Positions 41,650 through 53,029 of a stretch of DNA of 64,000 nucleotides are shown here, one piece after another; position 1 is the first letter of the stretch, and each line of letters opens with the position of its first letter. Source of the stretch: Wolfiporia cocos (taxonomy: Eukaryota > Basidiomycota > Agaricomycetes > Polyporales > Phaeolaceae); the NCBI GenBank assembly GCA_029448655.1, contig JACCLO010000001.1, forward strand, positions 3,720,001 through 3,784,000. The letters are read 5' to 3'. Position numbers and translations under genes: made by a program. Under the pieces are notes generated by a model. The model ran no database searches. It was not told the origin of the DNA and saw only the letters and a program-made list of their open reading frames with translations.

Positions 41650-43856
41650 GTGGAACTCGATAATCGAGACAGCATTCTTCTGATCCCAGAATTTTTCGCT
41701 GAAGAACTCACAGTTCGAGCCATAACATCCACTTATCAAGAAGTGTCAGGTACCTCAAACACCCCAATAATGGAAGAGATCCACCTAGCATTGATGAATG
41801 ATGAAGTTACGAAGAAATACAAAGAGCTCCTGGAGACAGGACCACGAGGATTCAAGAAGGACCTAAAGCAATGGAACTTCGAAAATGGGATTCTCCTACA
41901 CAACGGAAAGGTATATGTCCCTGACATTCCTGCCCTTAGAAAGAAGGTTGTAGAAATACACCACGATCATCCATCCGCTGGACACTTCGGCCAGTGGAAA
42001 ACATACGAACTAATGACCCGGAACTACTGGTGGCCATCCATGAACAACTACGTAAAGAAGTATGTATCAGGATGTGACACCTGTCAGAGGATGAAGAACC
42101 GATCAGAAAAACCGTTCGGTAACCTTCAACCCAACCCAGTTCCAGAAGGGCCATGGGATACCATCACCTGCGACTTCATAATGTATTTACCCAAGTCAAA
42201 GGAAGGAAGAAACACCTACAACACCATCATGGTCGTAGTGGACAGATTAACTAAGAGGGCTCATTTCTACCCAATTAGTTCAAACTTTGGAACCAAGGAT
42301 CTGGCAACAGTCCTTTATAAATGGTTCTACCCATTGCATGGGCTACCCCAGCAGATCATCTCGGATAGAGGTGTACAGTTTTCATCAGACCTCTTTAAAC
42401 AATGGTGTAAGGAATTATCCATTGAAAGGTCTATGACGACAGCCTACCATCCACAAGCAGACGGTCAGACTGAAAGGGTTAACCAAACACTCGAACAATA
42501 CCTTAGGTGTTATGTTAACACTTATAAAAAGAACGACTGGTCTACCTTCATTCCAACAGCGGAATTCGCGTACAACAATGTAGCATCCGAAACTACAAAG
42601 TACTCTCCATTCTTCATGGAACTAGGAAGACATCCTAGGGCAGGACCAGACAGTATAGAAACAAGCACCAACTCGGACCTGAACGAAATAGCACAGGCCC
42701 GCTTCAACGCCCAGCAAAATGCGAAAGCAGCAATGCTCGTAGCTGGCGAACGTTGGAAGTGGTATGCAGACCAAGGGAAGAAAGAATCACCCTTTAAAGT
42801 CGGCGACCGCGTAATGGTTCACACCAAAGACTACCAAGACACCGAAAGGAGTCTTGCACCCAGAGGAATAGGACCATTCACCATCATCGAACAGCTTTCT
42901 AAAGTAACATTTAAGCTGAGGATGGGGTCCCAATACAGAGTATACCATCCAGTATTCCACACTTCAAAACTATATCCATACAAAATGTCAGAAATAGAAG
43001 GACAAACTGTCCCTATAGATGACGAGGATATTGAAGACGATAAGGAATGGGAAGTCAAAACAATCCTAAGCCATAGAAGAAGGTGAGGAAAGTTAGAATT
43101 CCTTATCCACTGGAAAGACACCACCAAGGTCGACGATACTTGGGAACCAGAAGAAAACCTCACTGGTGCCAAAGAAATCCTAGACGAATACAAAGCACAG
43201 TCTTTCAACTCAGTAAAGACAATCGACGTAGACCATCAAGTCCTCGTCACAGACCCAGAAGATGACCCTGACTGGAAAGTCGGAGATCGTTACCTTTGGC
43301 CAGATGATTGGCCCCTACAGAGTGACCTATTAGATGAAGACGAATCTGAAGGTTACGACACAGACAGCGAATGACCTGAACGTATCCCTAAACCTGAATC
43401 CAGATGGTTAAAAAGGGATCCCTTCGGTAACTTCGTGGAAAACAATGTAGTCTTCAACACAGAAATAGTCTTCGCTAAAGACTTTAAACCAGAGCAATCA
43501 GATATAGGATATCCTGAAAAGGGTACCTCACACTCAGCTGGATATGACATCCGATCCACTGAAGACATAGCAATCCCACCAGGGAAATTAGTGACCATAC
43601 ATACTGGCTTAAAAATGCTATTACCCTATGGTCATTATGGACAACTCATGACGCGATCTAGCATGGCAAAGAAAGACATGCTAGTAGTCGGAGGAGTCAT
43701 TGACTGGGATTACAGAGGAGAAGTAATGGTCATGATCCGGAACTTCGGTAATGACTATCAACATATAAACGAGACTGATAAAATCGCCCAGCTACTAATC
43801 CTACCAGTCCCTAACCCAGAAGTCAACATAACCACTATTGCCCACTACGACAAGCA
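41650..43856 (+). pseudogene. Family-L pol piece 4: integrase, chromodomain, most of dUTPase
   Basis: Integrase HHCC (HHDHPSAGHFG, CDTCQRMKNR) and DDE core (CDFIMYL, SDRGVQFSS, YHPQADGQTER) are complete, followed by the GPY module. An in-frame TGA at 43084-43086 interrupts the start of the chromodomain and another at 43372-43374 the linker. The dUTPase reads on with SAGYDIRS, TRSSMAKK, GVIDWDYRGEV and ETDKIAQLL. LTR N2 cuts the gene before the final motif. Confidence 0.9.
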
Positions 43857-44425
43857 TGTCACAGACTTACGTCTGTGCTACCCCTGGGCTCAGGGGGAAC
43901 CATACACGCCGTAAGGCGAGCCTACAAGTCACCATGCCAGCGCTGAACGCAGAGGCAACGTGGGAGCACAGCGCATCCCTTGTGTACGTCGAGGTAACAA
44001 TGGCGGCTCACAGACAAGTACGACGCGATACGGGCCCCGGGCCAGAGAGCATCACAGCGATAGTAAGAGAGGCATTACATGCATTGACGAGAATCTTAAG
44101 GATGAGGATGTAAGTCCTCATCCGCCGTACTTATACATGAGGCAGTGGCCAGTAATGGCCGCCCTAAAGTAAAGGCCTGTGCGCCCTAACTACAAGAGCA
44201 CATGACTACATGTAACTACCAGTGATCATGTAACAAGTGTGACCGTAACGTGTCCGTACCTGAGGCGCGCGCTACCCTACAGCGCTAACCAGACGATCAG
44301 GTGATCCATAATCTATGAGCGCGACGTGGAGGAAACTAAGTAGTAGTGGAGCGGCGTACGCCTAGCGCCGCCCATACAAACTATAGTGAGGGACGTACAG
44401 TGACCCCCTGGGTACATCCGTGACA
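43857..44425 (-). mobile_element. Solo LTR (family N2) inside the dUTPase region
   Basis: 569 bp flanked by AAGCA at 43852-43856 and 44426-44430. Sense start TGTCACGGATGTACCC. Hairpin with 9-bp stem at 44100-44123, sense loop CTTACA. Removing it restores the dUTPase C-terminus. Confidence 0.93.
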
Positions 44426-44430
44426 AAGCA

Positions 44431-44485
44431 ATATGGTGACATGGGAACAAGGAAAGAAGGAGGATTTGGTTCTACAGGGAGATAG
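44431..44485 (+). pseudogene. Family-L pol piece 5: dUTPase motif V and stop
   Basis: Reads YGDMGTRKEGGFGSTGR and stop TAG at 44483-44485. The end GGFGSTG is dUTPase motif V. It aligns with the ends of the family-A and family-C Pol proteins (GGFGSTGK, KGFGSTGR). Confidence 0.88.
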
Positions 44486-44523
44486 AAGGTCTTTTTGGGA
44501 TGAAAAGCATAAAGAGGGGGTAA

Positions 44524-45058
44524 TGTCACAGTTTTCTAGGCATTCTCCTATTTTTTCCCAAATTTCTAGCTATTATTCCGACTTATCCTACTGATAAGTC
44601 GTATCTAAGACGGTTAGTACACCTAACCTCGAACAGTCACGTGACCTGTAGATCCTACGTCAGAGTCTGGACTACATAGTCATACCTAGTTGGTCATCGG
44701 CCCCACGTTAACGCTCTACGGCCTTTAGCCCGCTTATCATACCTAGCTTACGCTATACCAAAGCATGCCATTATGGCACCATACCAGAAGCGCTGAGCAT
44801 TACCGCTCAGCGCACAGACCTCTTAGCATTAGGGCAAGCAGTTCTTGAGTAGTGCCCTACATGTATATAAACCAATACGTCTAAGGCCTAAGTCCTTAGA
44901 ACTATCAATCTGTTACACAACGCTTAAGCTGATAACTACTGCTTCACTTGACTCGTTCTACCCCGACTTTCAACAATTTGATGATTCGTCACACAAGCCA
45001 GAACAACAGTGAGTCTTGGATCAGAAGCCAGAACAACAGTGAGTCTTGGATCAGAGGT
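44524..45058 (+). repeat. 3' LTR of family-L element (right end uncertain)
   Basis: It starts TGTCACAGTTTTCTAGG directly after the tract AAAGAGGGGGTAA (44510-44523). It contains CGCACAGACC, TTAGGGC, CATGTATATAAA and a 7-bp hairpin TCTAAGG/CCTTAGA at 44880-44900. A 30-bp unit including CAGTGAGTCTTGGATCAG is repeated twice near 44995-45055, after which the LTR character is lost. Confidence 0.7.
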
Positions 45059-45654
45059 ATCACAGAAATGTTGTGACACGGTGGTCACGAGGGTCGTGAA
45101 ACAAGGTCGCAAGGGTCACGGGCGGCAGTCGTGGGGGTTGTGGAGATCCATGGTGATATCTCTGTGGCTGCGATGCAGGTCATTCTTGTAGCAGTAGAGG
45201 GTGAAATGGTGCTTATGTATACAGAACTGTTCTCCTTCTGTACATGTCCTGACCAAGGCTTCTTTATGTTATGCAAATTGAGATTGAAAGCCACATCTGC
45301 TTTGGTCGAAGCTGAGACCTTGTTCCATGATCCCTGATACTCAGACTCATTTTGGATGTATTTTCCAGTGCCCATGTACAAGTGCAACTCCTCCTAGCTT
45401 TTCCTATTTATGCGTGGCCCTTGAACGTGCTAGCTGCAGACTGAGCCATCTCTACCCACATTGCCTGCTGTCGAAGAGCATATGCCTCTGCTCTTCATTG
45501 GGCTGTTCCATCTGCTATCTCCTGCCAATCCCTCACCCTCTTCTTGAAATATCTCACCATCCAATTCATCTCTGCCAGCATGATGGCATGCTCCTCTTTC
45601 CATCTATCATTTCTTGCCTTGGTCCTTAGCCAGTTCACCCGTTGCACTTTCAGC
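45059..45654. other. Unplaced stretch, no supported gene
   Basis: 45083-45140 has short repeats of GGTCACGAGGGTCG type related to 31517-31985. The rest is unique sequence with short ORFs on both strands and no recognisable domain. It may be the 3' part of the transposon fragment that follows on the minus strand. Confidence 0.35.
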
Positions 45655-46542
45655 TCACATCAATAGGTGGACGTGCTGACCAGAACAGCTTGGAGACTCA
45701 CATTCAGCCAACCAGTCAGACTGGCTGGTGTCCCCTGCCACATTCACCACCCAAATCCAGGACATGGGCTGGTTGTGCATGCCCTGGGCTGTGTTGTCCA
45801 TTATGTGAGTGACCGCCTTGAGGTCTTGTGGCTTGAGAACCTTGTACTTTGCCAGTATATCCCCATTGGCCCCGAGCCATTCCATTGCCCATCTTGCCTG
45901 TGTATAGACCTGTGCATGTTGAGCCACCATCTTGGCCACCACCTGCACTTCCCCCCATGCCCGTGTCTTTGTTTGCTGGCTGTTGGATGGCCTCACTCTG
46001 TTCCAGAACAGGAATGACTTGTGTCCGATTGCCACTTGGATCTCATGCAGGGCATCATTGGCCTGTCCTTGCCATAGCTGTAGCTCCACCTCAGCGATGT
46101 GCCCCCATCCTCTTCTCTCAATTGCTAATGCCCCGAGCTGTGAAGGTAATGAACGGCACGACTCCTCTGGCTTGGCTTCTACCTCTTCATCACTGTCCTC
46201 ACCTTCCTCACCATCTACCAATTCTGCATCCAGCTCATCATCATCATCTTCATCCATCCAATCATTGCCCCTGTACATATCATGGCCCTCATCTTCCTTA
46301 TCTATTCCAGGAAGGACCGCAAGGGCCTTGGCCTTGAATGCCTCTATTTGACGTTGTAGAACCTGTCGCTTTTCTTCAAGTTTCAACCGGTCCGACAGCA
46401 TGCACTTCCCTTGCAACCGCTTTGACACCTCACAAAGCTCCAGCCTGTCAAGTGTCATCCAAGGCAAGAGCCACACAACATGAAAACCCACTGCTCCTCC
46501 TGTGCCTTCATTCCCATTGAAAGCCATGCAGTGACACCTCAC
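45655..46542 (-). pseudogene. KDZ-transposon-like protein fragment
   Basis: A 295-residue ORF. Central part is a coiled segment (about residues 50-85) and a long acidic stretch. The C-terminal part has ELQLWQGQANDALHEIQVAIG, WNRVRPSNSQQTKTRAW and YKVLKPQDLKAVT. I recall this pattern from the C-terminal region of basidiomycete proteins associated with KDZ (Kyakuja-Dileera-Zisupton) transposons. No catalytic DDE part is in the window, so it is a fragment. The family call is from memory and moderately sure. Confidence 0.55.
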
Positions 46543-46873
46543 CCTTTTTTCCCTTGGGACTCCTCCTTCATCATCTGCAGATGGCCTGTCTGGTTGGAGC
46601 TGGAAGCAACCAAGTGTTCACACCACAGACAGCATAGAGGTGATTGGACTGCTCACCCTTGTCAAACTGAATATTGTAAATGTCCATGGCAGAGATTTCT
46701 TGGTGCCGTTGTTCTGTGCATTTTCTGCAGCAGATCTCCACTCTGCAAGCTTTGTGTTGCTTGCTGTAGTCTCCAGGTCATTGAGCTCATTTGTGCTGCT
46801 GATGACCCCATCAACGGCTTTCTTCAAGCATAACCAGGTCGATAAGTGAGTCCCACAGATTAGACTGTGTCAC
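46543..46873. other. Fragment ending in an LTR 3' end
   Basis: No supported gene. The right end reads GTGAGTCCCACAG...GACTGTGTCA at about 46849-46873, matching the shared 3' end of plus-oriented LTRs, so an LTR remnant probably ends here. Confidence 0.4.
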
Positions 46874-47698
46874 TGAGGTTGTAAGACCTCAGACCACAGT
46901 TTATATGCATGATGGATCCGCTACGCTATGACTGAGGGGCATACCCTAAAGTGGGCTGGTCTGTATGCAATGTAGGAATGGTGTCATGTGAGGGGTTACA
47001 TAAGTAAGGGGACAGTACCAAGTGTCACAAATTATTCCAACTAATGATTTAGACTCCCTCGCTATAGGATACACGGGCGGCACTAGGCGTACGCCGCTCC
47101 TCTGTACTGTAGCCACCTTTGACATGACGGTCACACTTATTTACATGTTAGCGTAGCATCACGGTCACCCCTAGTTACATGCGCACAGGCCAGTACTTTA
47201 GCGTAGCCCGCTCCGCTCTCCACAGCATGTATATAACCTACGACAAGATGGGGCTTACTCCCCATCTTTAGGATTCTCGTCATTGGGCTGTAAAGCTCCT
47301 CTCTTGCTATACCTGCGTGACTCGCTGGCCCGGGGCCCGTATCTCGTCTGCCTTGTCTGTGTGTCAGCGTCTCGACGTCTGAGGGACCTCTGGTGGCTGG
47401 GCACCTTCGGGATGGACCTATGAGTCCATCGGGGGTTGTCCTTATGAGTACGCCAGGGCGTTGGCGCATGGCCTGTCAGGCATGTATGGATCCCCCTGAG
47501 CCCAGGGGTCGCACAGAGGCAAGTCCGTGGCACCAAGGTGCCACTACTATCAGTAACAGTATCTAATCTAATCTATCAGGTCACGTGACAGATGGTGAGT
47601 CCACCGTGGACAAGGGGTTAACGAGTTTAAGGGGAGGTGTAGTAACGTGGGATCGAGCCTACGGGTCCTCACATATGTCAGCAGATAAATCTGTGACA
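46874..47698 (-). repeat. LTR remnant (family T) interrupted by solo LTR J
   Basis: The right end TAAATCTGTGACA at 47698 is the minus-strand LTR start. The left part keeps the sequence between hairpin and TATA (TTTATATGCATG). It is split by the solo LTR at 47023-47532. No target duplication found. Confidence 0.55.
47023..47532 (+). mobile_element. Solo LTR (family J)
   Basis: 510 bp, TGTCACAAATTATTCC to AAGTCCGTGGCA, flanked by CCAAG at 47018-47022 and 47533-47537. It carries a perfect 9-bp hairpin with loop CTTACT at 47245-47268, directly after CATGTATATAAC. Confidence 0.93.
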
Positions 47699-47964
47699 TA
47701 ATGTCATGGTCTAGTCTTGTGATGTAGTTGGAGACCCATCTAGTCTATGATGTAACCATGATGTCATTGGTGATGTCATTAGATTAGAGATAGACTATGA
47801 TGTTATAGTCTGGATTGATGATGTAGCCATGATGTCATAGTGATATCATGGCCTAGATTATGATGTCGTCGGTAATGTTATTGATGTCTTTTGAGTTTGG
47901 TGACAATAGATTAGATTAGATTGTCGTCACATGCTTGATGACATAATCCATTAGAACTTTGTCT
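47699..47964. repeat. Degenerate ATGATGTCAT-type repeats
   Basis: About 270 bp with many imperfect repeats around GATGTCAT, GATGTAACCATGATGTC and TAGATTAGATT. A similar short run lies near 36780-36830. Non-coding. It is the left flank of the family-C insertion. Confidence 0.5.
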
Positions 47965-47969
47965 AGGGC

Positions 47970-48600
47970 TGTAACGGATGACTTACTTGTAGGGTCTTGT
48001 AGTTAGACGAGCTAAGAAGACTAAGTAGTGGTTGCTTGTTAGGCAAGAGTGTTATCGTTGAGTAACGAAGTTGATAGTTCTGGGGCAATAGCCGCCAGAG
48101 AATGCAAGCTTATATACAATGTGTATAGGACCCCTGGTACTCTAAGTAGGACTAACGATACAGTAGGGCGTAGGGCACAGGCCGGTAATGGCGGTGCTAA
48201 CAAAGTGTCCGTAGCTTGTGATATGGGGATCCCGGGCTGAGTCATAGGCCGATCGGGATATGTGGGTGCGTGAGTAAGGCGTCTACGTTGGGAACGTGAT
48301 GTGGTCCGGACTCTGCCCAGAGTCTGGAACGGTGATGTCAGTAATGACGTGGCAGCGCTAAGGGTGCTGGAGATAGTATCATGTGATGAATAGGTAACGT
48401 GGTTGAGAGATAAGATAAGACGTCTAGTGTTGGAATGGTCATGTGAGTGATCTACGAGGTTATGGTTCGGTACAGCGGCACGGTAGCTTAAGTATAGCTT
48501 AGCTACAGGATAAGTGCAGATGTCGAAGAACAATTCGGAATAAATGCGAAGAAATAGTAAAAAATACAGGGAAAATTAGAGAACAGATAAATCTGTGACA
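47970..48600 (-). repeat. 3' LTR of family-C element
   Basis: Minus-strand start TGTCACAGATTTATCTG, end ATCCGTTACA. Adjacent internal sequence on the sense strand is GAAGAGGGGGTAA. Three transitions relative to 56662-57292. Confidence 0.95.
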
Positions 48601-48685
48601 TTACCCCCTCTTCAGACTTCAGCGACCCGATGAAGACATTAGATGTTTGTGCTAGAGCCCACTTAAGGGTTAGGCTTTGTGTTTA

Positions 48686-51600
48686 TTACCTTCCAGTGGA
48701 TCCAAATCCCTTTTCTCCACGAGAACCAATATTGAGATAGTCTCTTTCGTACGTCCCGGTATTACCGTGATGTACTTCAGAGTGGTCGAGCGGCTGAACG
48801 ATGAGTTGGGCGATTTTGTCGCCTGCGAGGACGTTGTGATATTCTGTACCAAGATTATGGATCATGACTTTGATTTCGCCACGATAATCCCAATCTATGA
48901 TTCCGCCTAAGACTGTTAACGATTTCTTGGCCATACTAGACCGGGTTTCCAGGTGTCCATAGCTTCCATAAGGAAGAAGGATACGTAAATCGGTGGAAAC
49001 GGTGGTTGTCGTATTTGGCTTCAGAGATATGTCTTCGGCTGAGAATATATCGTAACCCGCCGAGTGAGGGGTACCCTTGTCAGGATACGTTCCCTTAACT
49101 CCCACGGCGAATTCTAGGTACTTGTTGAATTTCACGTTGTCGTCTACGAAGTTTCCGTAGGGATCGCGTATAACCCATTTTCGTTCTGCTTTTCTTTCCT
49201 CTTCGGTGTATTCCTCGTTCTGGAGTGGCCAGTCGTCTGGCCAAAGGTATCTGTCTCCGACTTTCCAGTCGTCATCATCTTCTGGGTCTGCTACTGCAAT
49301 CTGGTGACGCGTAGAGCGTCGAGATGGGGCTGGTGCATTAAATGATTTGGCTTTGTACTCATTGAGCGCCTCCTCAGCACCTGTCAGGTTCTCTTCTGGT
49401 TCCCAAGTGTCGGACTCAGCAGTATGATCTTTCCATCGTACTAGGAATTCAGTCTTGTGACCTCGTTTCCTGTGGCTGAGTATCTCCTCCACTTCGTATT
49501 CTTCGGGTTCTTCTAAGTCCTTTTCGATATCGGACTCGGATTCCTCCTTGCCTTCTGGATGGTGGTATAGGACTAGTTTGGATGCGTGGAATACAGGATG
49601 ATAAGCGCGATACTGAATACCCATCTTTAGTCTGAATGTGACGGGAGATAGTTGTTCGAGGACCCTGAAAGGGCCGATGTATCGGGGCGCTAGACTGCGT
49701 TCGGTGTCCTGATAATCCTTGGTGCTTACAAGTACTTTATCCCCGATTGTAAATGGTGGAGATTTCTTTCCTTGGTCCGCATACCATTTCCATCTATCTG
49801 CGGCTAATTGCATTGCTGCTTTTGCCTGATCCTGCGCTTGCCAGCGCTTGTGTGCTATGTCGTTCAAGTCCTTGTCAGGACTTATCTGAATGTCGAGTGG
49901 ACCTGCCCGTGGGTGCCTTCCTAGTTCCATATAGAACGGCGAATACTTGGTGGTTTCTGAGGCCACGTTGTTGTATGCGAACTCGGCTGTTGGGAGTAAT
50001 TGGCTCCAGTTGTCTTTCTCGTAAGAATTGACGTAACAGCGTAGATATTGTTCCAACGTTTGATTCGTTCGTTCTGTTTGTCCATCAGTCTGGGGATGAT
50101 AGGCGGTAGTCATGGATCGTTGTATGCCAAGTTGGGAGCACCATTCTCCGAATAGTTTCGAGGAGAATTGTACGCCTCTGTCCGATATGATCTGCTTAGG
50201 TAATCCGTGTAACGGATAGAACCTGCCATATAGAATTGTGGCAAGGTCCTTGGTACTGAATTTAGCATTGATCGGGTAGAAACGGGCTCTTTTGGTTAGG
50301 CGATCGACTACTACCATGATTGCATCGTAGGTAGACTTGTTGAACGTGGATTTCGGAAGATACATGATGAAGTCACAAGTGATAACTTCCCATGGTCCTT
50401 CAGGGACGGGGTTGGGCTGGAGCATGCCGTAAGGCTTCTCAGGTCGGTTCTTCATTTGTTGACATGTGTCGCATGCTTGTACGTACTTCTTGACGTCGGT
50501 TGTCATTGATGGCCAATAATAGTTCCGTGTGATGAGTTCGTACGTCTGCCATCGACCGAAGTGGCCGGCAGAAGGATGGTCATGATGGGCTTCCATCAGA
50601 CGTTGTTGTAACTCTGGAACCTTAGGGACATAGACTTTTCCGCGTCGTAGTAGAAGACCGTTCTCGTAATTCCATTCTGCGAGGTCTTTCTTGAATTCTC
50701 TAGGACTAGATGAGAGAAGTTGTTTATAGTACTTGGTTACTTCATCTGATAGCAACGCTTTGCGGATTTCTTCCATGAGTTTATCATCCTCGTTTGAGTT
50801 GATAGTAGGGTTATGGGCGGATTCGATAGCGTGAATGGCAAGTTCATGCGCGAAAAATTCTGGTTTCAGAAGTATCTGGTTGCGATTATCGTTTTCCACC
50901 CCTTCTTCATGGTCTGGCCTCCTGGACAGAGGATCTGCGGTAAGCATTGTTTTTCCAGGCTTATGGTATAGCTTGAAATTGAAGCGGGTGAGGTAAAGTG
51001 CCCATCGGGCTTGCCGGCGTGTGAGCTTCTGCGCGGTTCGGAAGTACGTAAGATTTAGGTGATCTGTCCATACTTCGAACGGTTCCTTATGGCCTTTGAG
51101 ATAGTGACGCCACTCTTCTAGGGCTCTGATGATGCCTAGAAGTTCCTTGTCGTATATCTCATAGTTCCGTTCCGGAGCTGTCATGGTCTTCGAAAAGAAC
51201 GCCACGGGATGATACATCTTGTCAGATGTGTCAAGCTGTGATAGGACGGCTCCAGTTGCAAAGTCCGATGCATCGGACTCTACGCGGAATGGTTGGTCAT
51301 AGTTGGGGATCCGGAGGATCGGTGCGGTTGTGAAGGCTCGCTTGAGAGTCTCAAACGCTTCCTGTTGGGGTGCTTCCCAAGACCACGGAGTGTCTTTCTT
51401 GGTCAGCGCTGTCAATGGTCTGGCCACCTTGGAGAAGTCCTTGATAAATCGCCTATAGAAATTGGCAAATCCGATAAAGGCCTGGACTTCCTTTACTTTC
51501 CGAGGTATCGGCCATGATTGAACTCCATCATACTTCTTTTGATCCATCTCGACCTTCCCTTTGGAAATGATCATGCCGAGATATTCGATCGAACTTTGTT

Positions 51601-53029
51601 CAAAGAAGCATTTTTCTGGTTTGGCGAATAAATCGCACTCACGGAGCCTTGTCAGGACCGCTTTTACGAGTTTGCGATGTTCCGCCAGATCGTTGCCGAA
51701 AATCAGAATGTCGTCTAGATAAACGATGACTTTACCCGACTGGATAAAGTCTTCTAGAACCGAATTCATCATTGCTTGGAAGGTTCCGGGTGCGTTACAG
51801 AAACCGAAGTACATAACGGTGGCTTTGAATAGTCCACGGTGCGTGATAAACGCTGTTTTCCATTCGTCGCCCTCCTTGATCCGAACATTGTTGTAGCCCC
51901 ATCGTAGATCGATTTTTGTAAAGATAGATGCTTGGGCTAGTTGATCGATGAGATCGGATATTCGGGGTATGGGATATTTGTTTTGTACTGTAATTTCGTT
52001 GAGTTTCCTGTAATCTACAACCATCTGGAGACCTCCGTCTTTCTTTTTTACGAAAAAGACGGGCGATGCAAACGGGGATTTCGACGGTACGATATAACCT
52101 TTACGGAGTTCCTCATTGATCCATTGATCTAAGGAGTTGCGTTCTGCGGGACCCATGGGGTACGGCTTAGCTGAGCGGGGGAATTCTGCGCCTTCTTTGA
52201 TTTCGATGGCGTGGTCGAAGTGTTTCCGAGTCGGCATCCTGTCGGATGCTTTGTGACTAAACACTGTGGGACCGAATTCATGGTATTCCTCAGGGACGAG
52301 AGACTTCCACTTGTCAGTGTCAATAGTCTCATCGTCAGGGCTTGAGTTAATTTCTGCTACTAGGTTGGCTAGCAGTGCTGCATCCTCATCGTCTAGGGTC
52401 TCCACCCAATTGACGAAAGGGTTTTGGAAATCTTCCTCTCCAATGATATCTATTGGAAGATCCCAGAGAGTTTCCTCTCGATGGCTTTTCTCGTCGAGGT
52501 AGTCATCCTCGACCGAAGGCCGCGGTGGCCTGTTTTTCTTGGCATGGGCGCAATTTCCATTGATAATGCAACGGGAGTAATCCATTTGACCTGTTGCCCA
52601 GTCAAAGTGTGGATTATGCTTATGTAACCAATCATGTCCCAATATGATGTCCTGTCCTCCTAATCTAATGACATGAAGAGCGATTGTCTCTTTATGCTCT
52701 CCATGTTGGAGATATGCCTTTACGAGCTCGTTGATCTCGCCGTGCTCATTGTAGGTACCATCTGCATTTTTGACCTTAAAGGGCATAGGAAGGGGATTGG
52801 TTAAGAGCTTATGCTTCTCGACGAAATCTTTGTCGATAATGCTTAGAGACGCTCCCGAGTCGATTAATGCCAAGGCTTGCACTTATTGACCATATACCCA
52901 GAGAGTCACGTTAATTCAAAAGGATTCTTTCGGGTTGTGCGCGTTATTAACGTATACGTTTGAAACACTCTCATTGACGGGGGTACAGGTACTAATACAG
53001 GATTCAGAAACACATGGGCAAGTCTTCAC
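48686..53029 (-). pseudogene. pol: Pol of family-C element with two early stops
   Basis: The -1 frame is open from the gag stop (VKTCPCV...) but has TGA at 52918-52916 and TAA at 52885-52883. Homologues have Arg and Lys there (for example FRVEVTLWVYGQKVQ in family D). From 52882 an intact 1398-residue frame follows: protease ALIDSGASLSIID, RT with YLDD, RNase H, integrase HHCC and DDE, GPY, chromodomain (EVEEILSHRKRG, WKDHTAESDTWEPE) and dUTPase with SAGYDIFS, TRSSMAKK, GIIDWDYRGE, AGDKIAQLI, EKGFGSTGR. The rest is fully open, so the element was active recently; the stops prevent a normal protease unless read through. Confidence 0.9.

Larger units (their letters stand above)
32339..45058 (+). 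mobile_element. Family-L Ty3/Gypsy element, degenerate and repeatedly invaded
   Basis: gag (32439-34343), then pol in five pieces up to the stop at 44485, polypurine tract 44510-44523 and 3' LTR from 44524. At least seven LTR insertions interrupt it: E3 with Q and E2 inside, E4 with N1 inside, K, R, and N2. It has in-frame TGA stops in gag and in the chromodomain region, two internal deletions in pol and frame shifts. No ORF-A is found between the LTR remnant and gag. Confidence 0.85.

Noticed and set aside
48039..48533. A 164-codon ORF inside the family-C LTR, repeated at 56731-57225
   Set aside because: Present in both LTR copies because they are the same repeat; composition lacks a recognisable domain and it crosses promoter and hairpin sequences.
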